Shown: in pieces, positions 28,919-30,000 of the stretch
Layout of the letters: each line of letters begins with the position of its first letter
Numbering within the stretch: position 1 is the first letter of the stretch
From: Prorocentrum cordatum
Taxonomy: Eukaryota; Sar; Dinophyceae; Prorocentrales; Prorocentraceae
Direction: 5' to 3'
DNA length: 30,000 bases
Assembly: GCA_963575745.1 (NCBI GenBank)
Contig: CAUYUJ010015298.1
Span: 2,501 to 32,500, forward strand
The notes under the pieces: model-generated
Told to the model about the DNA's origin: nothing
What the model saw: only the letters and a program-made list of their open reading frames with translations
Databases searched by the model: none
Position numbers and translations under genes: made by a program

Positions 28919-28985
28919 ATGAACGGAGGAGAGGAGGAGAGGGACGAGGAGAAGGAAGAGGAGGAGGAGGAGGAGGAGAAGGATA
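28919..28985 (+). repeat. AGG-rich purine tract
   Basis: A run of GGAGGAGA-type purines; its frames are Gly/Glu/Arg-rich artefacts. Confidence 0.75.
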
Positions 28986-29029
28986 TGGAAATATGATAAC
29001 GATGAGAGAAAGAAACATTGGACCCTTTC

Positions 29030-29870
29030 TGGGGCCTCCTGCATGCTTCCTGTGAGCCTATTGGGGGCCTCTTCGGGGCCTCTCGGGGTCTTCTTGGGGC
29101 CTCCTGGGTCGTCTTGGGGATCTCGTGGCTCGCCTGGCGCTCTCGGAGGCAGTATTGGGAGCCTGTTTGGGCAGTCGTGATGCCTCCTTGGAGCGCTTTG
29201 GGGCCGCCTTTGGGGCCCACTTGGGGGCCTCTTGGGCGAGCTTGGGGTCCTCTTGGGCCGATTTGACGCGTTCTTGGCAGCCTGGCGGGCCGTCTTGGGG
29301 CTACATCTTGGAGGTCTCTTTGGCCGTCTTGGGCGATTGGAGGCTCGAAATCCCAGAACAGCCCGCTGGACACCGTTGATTGTTGCCTCCTGGAGCCCTT
29401 TTGGGAGGCCTCTTAAACCACTCTTGGATGCCTCCTCCTTGGGTTTTTTGGGGGGCCGTCTTCGGTGGCTCTTGGCCAGTCTGACGCCTTCGGAGGCCGT
29501 CTTGAGGGCCTGCGAGGGCCGTCTAAGTGCACTCGTAGCGCTGTAGGGCCGCCCTGGGACCTACTTGGGAGTCTCTTCGGAGATGTTGGGGTCCTCTTGG
29601 GGCCCTCTTAGGAGCCTCGCGGGCCGTCTTGGAGCTGTATTGGAAATCTCCTTGGCTGTCTTGGGCGGTCGGCGACAAACGCAGGCGATAACCTTAGATT
29701 CCTGTAAGAACAAAATCCAGATCCACGATTTGTCCCTTCTCTGCTCTCCTGGAGAGCCTCTCGGATCCTTCTTGGGCCGTCTTGGGAGCGGGGCCACCTT
29801 GAGCCGTTTTGGTGTCGTCTTGGCTGTCTTGGAAGCCGTCTTGGCGGCCATCTTGGCCGCCTGGAGGCTG
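29030..29870 (+). repeat. Degenerate CTTGGGGCC-type repeat field
   Basis: Variants of CTTGGGGCCTCTTGGGG and GGGCCGTCTTGG recur with spacing of about 10-30 bases and no fixed period. A longer block is duplicated: about 29285-29342 and 29619-29676, each starting GCGGGCCGTCTTGG and containing GGCxGTCTTGGGCG. Plus-strand frames read Leu/Gly/Trp-rich (GLLGASW) and minus-strand ones Pro/Arg-rich (APRRPAR). I judge these repeat-driven, not genes. Confidence 0.7.
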
Positions 29871-30000
29871 AAAAGAGCGCTGGGAAGCGATTTGAAGGAG
29901 GGCGGTCTACGCGTGCGCGTGCGGACTGGGGAGGGGGTCGGCCCTAGAAAAGATTGAGAACATTCCCAGAAGGACCGCAGGAGTATTCTAACACGCCCAC

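Overview
The window looks like nuclear DNA of a dinoflagellate. It is GC-rich, most of it is repeats, and its coding-like stretches have codons ending mainly in G or C. The clearest gene relic belongs to the large LINE-like reverse-transcriptase (RT) family that I know from dinoflagellate genomes. I cannot name the species. I found no rRNA, tRNA, CRISPR array, plasmid or bacterial-style operon, and no gene that is clearly intact and recognisable.

Layout. 1-4200 holds plus-strand coding-like DNA broken by many frame changes and one in-frame TGA. A dispersed repeat (family A, about 174 bp) lies at 4474-4647 and returns at 28248-28420. 5200-5690 is a pyrimidine tract facing a purine tract. 5700-7400 is an island richer in A+T with different codon use. 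8000-9340 holds TCC-type microsatellites and one copy of dispersed repeat B; the other is at 27886-27981. Three long foldback (inverted-repeat) elements follow at 9669-9870, 12209-12410 and 12434-12657. Between them are a minus-strand proline-rich coding-like region (10025-11438) and the longest TCC tract (11737-11996).

13180-14760 is a tandem array of about 14 units of 113 bp, each internally palindromic. It abuts, and forms the 3' end of, a minus-strand gene relic (14708-15883) that carries one in-frame TAG. 16494-17076 is a second array with a 77-bp unit. 19301-19560 is a short, strongly coding-like plus-strand segment.

20986-22560 is a two-copy higher-order repeat; each copy carries an internal 83-bp tandem array, of three and five units, and each is bounded by TCC tracts. 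22828-26885 is a minus-strand RT element with many frameshifts. It lost catalytic residues, acquired a purine microsatellite inside the coding region, and was hit by a 192-bp miniature inverted-repeat transposon (MITE) that left a perfect 6-bp target duplication. A second copy of that MITE is at 19741-19933. 27000-29870 is microsatellites, second copies of repeats B and A, and a degenerate CTTGGGGCC-type repeat field.

The genes do not form a pathway. The window is a record of repeat growth, element insertion and gene decay. Most long open frames here are artefacts of TCC/AGG tracts or tandem repeats and are left out.
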